From Gammaproteobacteria bacterium (GTDB lineage: Bacteria > Pseudomonadota > Gammaproteobacteria > Methylococcales > Methylomonadaceae), in contig JAHJSQ010000119.1 of NCBI GenBank assembly GCA_018830325.1, positions 1 through 53,355 on the forward strand: 53,355 nucleotides of DNA. Reading direction: 5' to 3'. A program made the translations under genes and the position numbers. The notes beneath the pieces are model-generated. The model ran no database searches. It was given only the letters and a program-made list of their open reading frames with translations, and had not been told where the DNA came from. Within the stretch, counting starts at the first letter, position 1. Every line of letters starts with the position of its first letter. Shown piece by piece: positions 53,355 to 53,355 of the stretch.

Positions 53355-53355
53355 C

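Noticed and set aside
1-53355. CRISPR array or rRNA genes
   Set aside because: No regularly spaced direct repeats with unique spacers and no rRNA-like stretches are seen; the repeats are scattered inverted elements.

Overview
The window looks like chromosomal DNA of a gammaproteobacterium of moderate GC, most likely a methanotroph-type (Methylococcales-like) organism. This is inferred from three things: the conserved gamma-proteobacterial order maf / yceD-rpmF-plsX-fabH-fabD-fabG-acpP-fabF-pabC-mltG-tmk-holB-pilZ-tatD, an acyltransferase of the kind tied to PEP-CTERM/exosortase systems, and the density of small palindromic repeats. No species-level claim is possible from the sequence alone.

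Layout. 1-3.4 kb: a sensor diguanylate cyclase that stops inside its GGDEF domain, in tandem with the PEP-CTERM-type acyltransferase, and a divergent methyltransferase. 3.4-14.4 kb (minus strand): one long housekeeping block for fatty-acid and phospholipid synthesis, aminodeoxychorismate lyase, septal glycan processing, dTMP kinase, the clamp-loader delta' subunit, a PilZ protein and TatD. A 14-bp perfect terminator splits yceD-rpmF from plsX-fab. A palindromic element sits between acpP and fabF. 14.5-20.9 kb: maf, an HDOD gene, a lytic transglycosylase, a membrane-anchored MutS-like ATPase with a small CxxC membrane protein, folE, dusA and a gamma-carbonic-anhydrase-like gene.

21.3-34.5 kb (mostly plus strand): an SPFH-SHOCT gene with a zinc-ribbon gene, 1.2 kb of nested repeats without a gene, an ExeA-type ATPase convergent with a large unknown protein, then a tight run of three paralogous degenerate-cNMP/HDOD genes followed by prlC and ubiD. 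34.5-42.2 kb: a lipoprotein-like allene-oxide-cyclase-fold gene with a CIA30 gene, tRNA-Met(CAT) under a perfect consensus promoter that overlaps the ychF stop codon, ychF, a ygfX-like gene, ygfZ, another HDOD gene, ctaA and a nucleoside/cytosine deaminase. 42.7-53.4 kb: a metal-resistance block on the minus strand. In transcription order it runs CzcI-like, czcC-, czcB- and czcA-like, a PII-like protein, a Zn/Cd/Pb-type P1B ATPase and an arsenite-type transporter. It is bounded on the right by the 3' end of an IS30-family transposase, which suggests acquisition by transfer.

Two families of miniature inverted-repeat elements, plus several other hairpin repeats, fill most of the gene-free stretches. 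The most interesting items are the HDOD gene triplet, the membrane-anchored MutS-like protein, the PII-like protein inside a metal-efflux operon, the composite repeats, and the tRNA promoter embedded in the ychF terminator.
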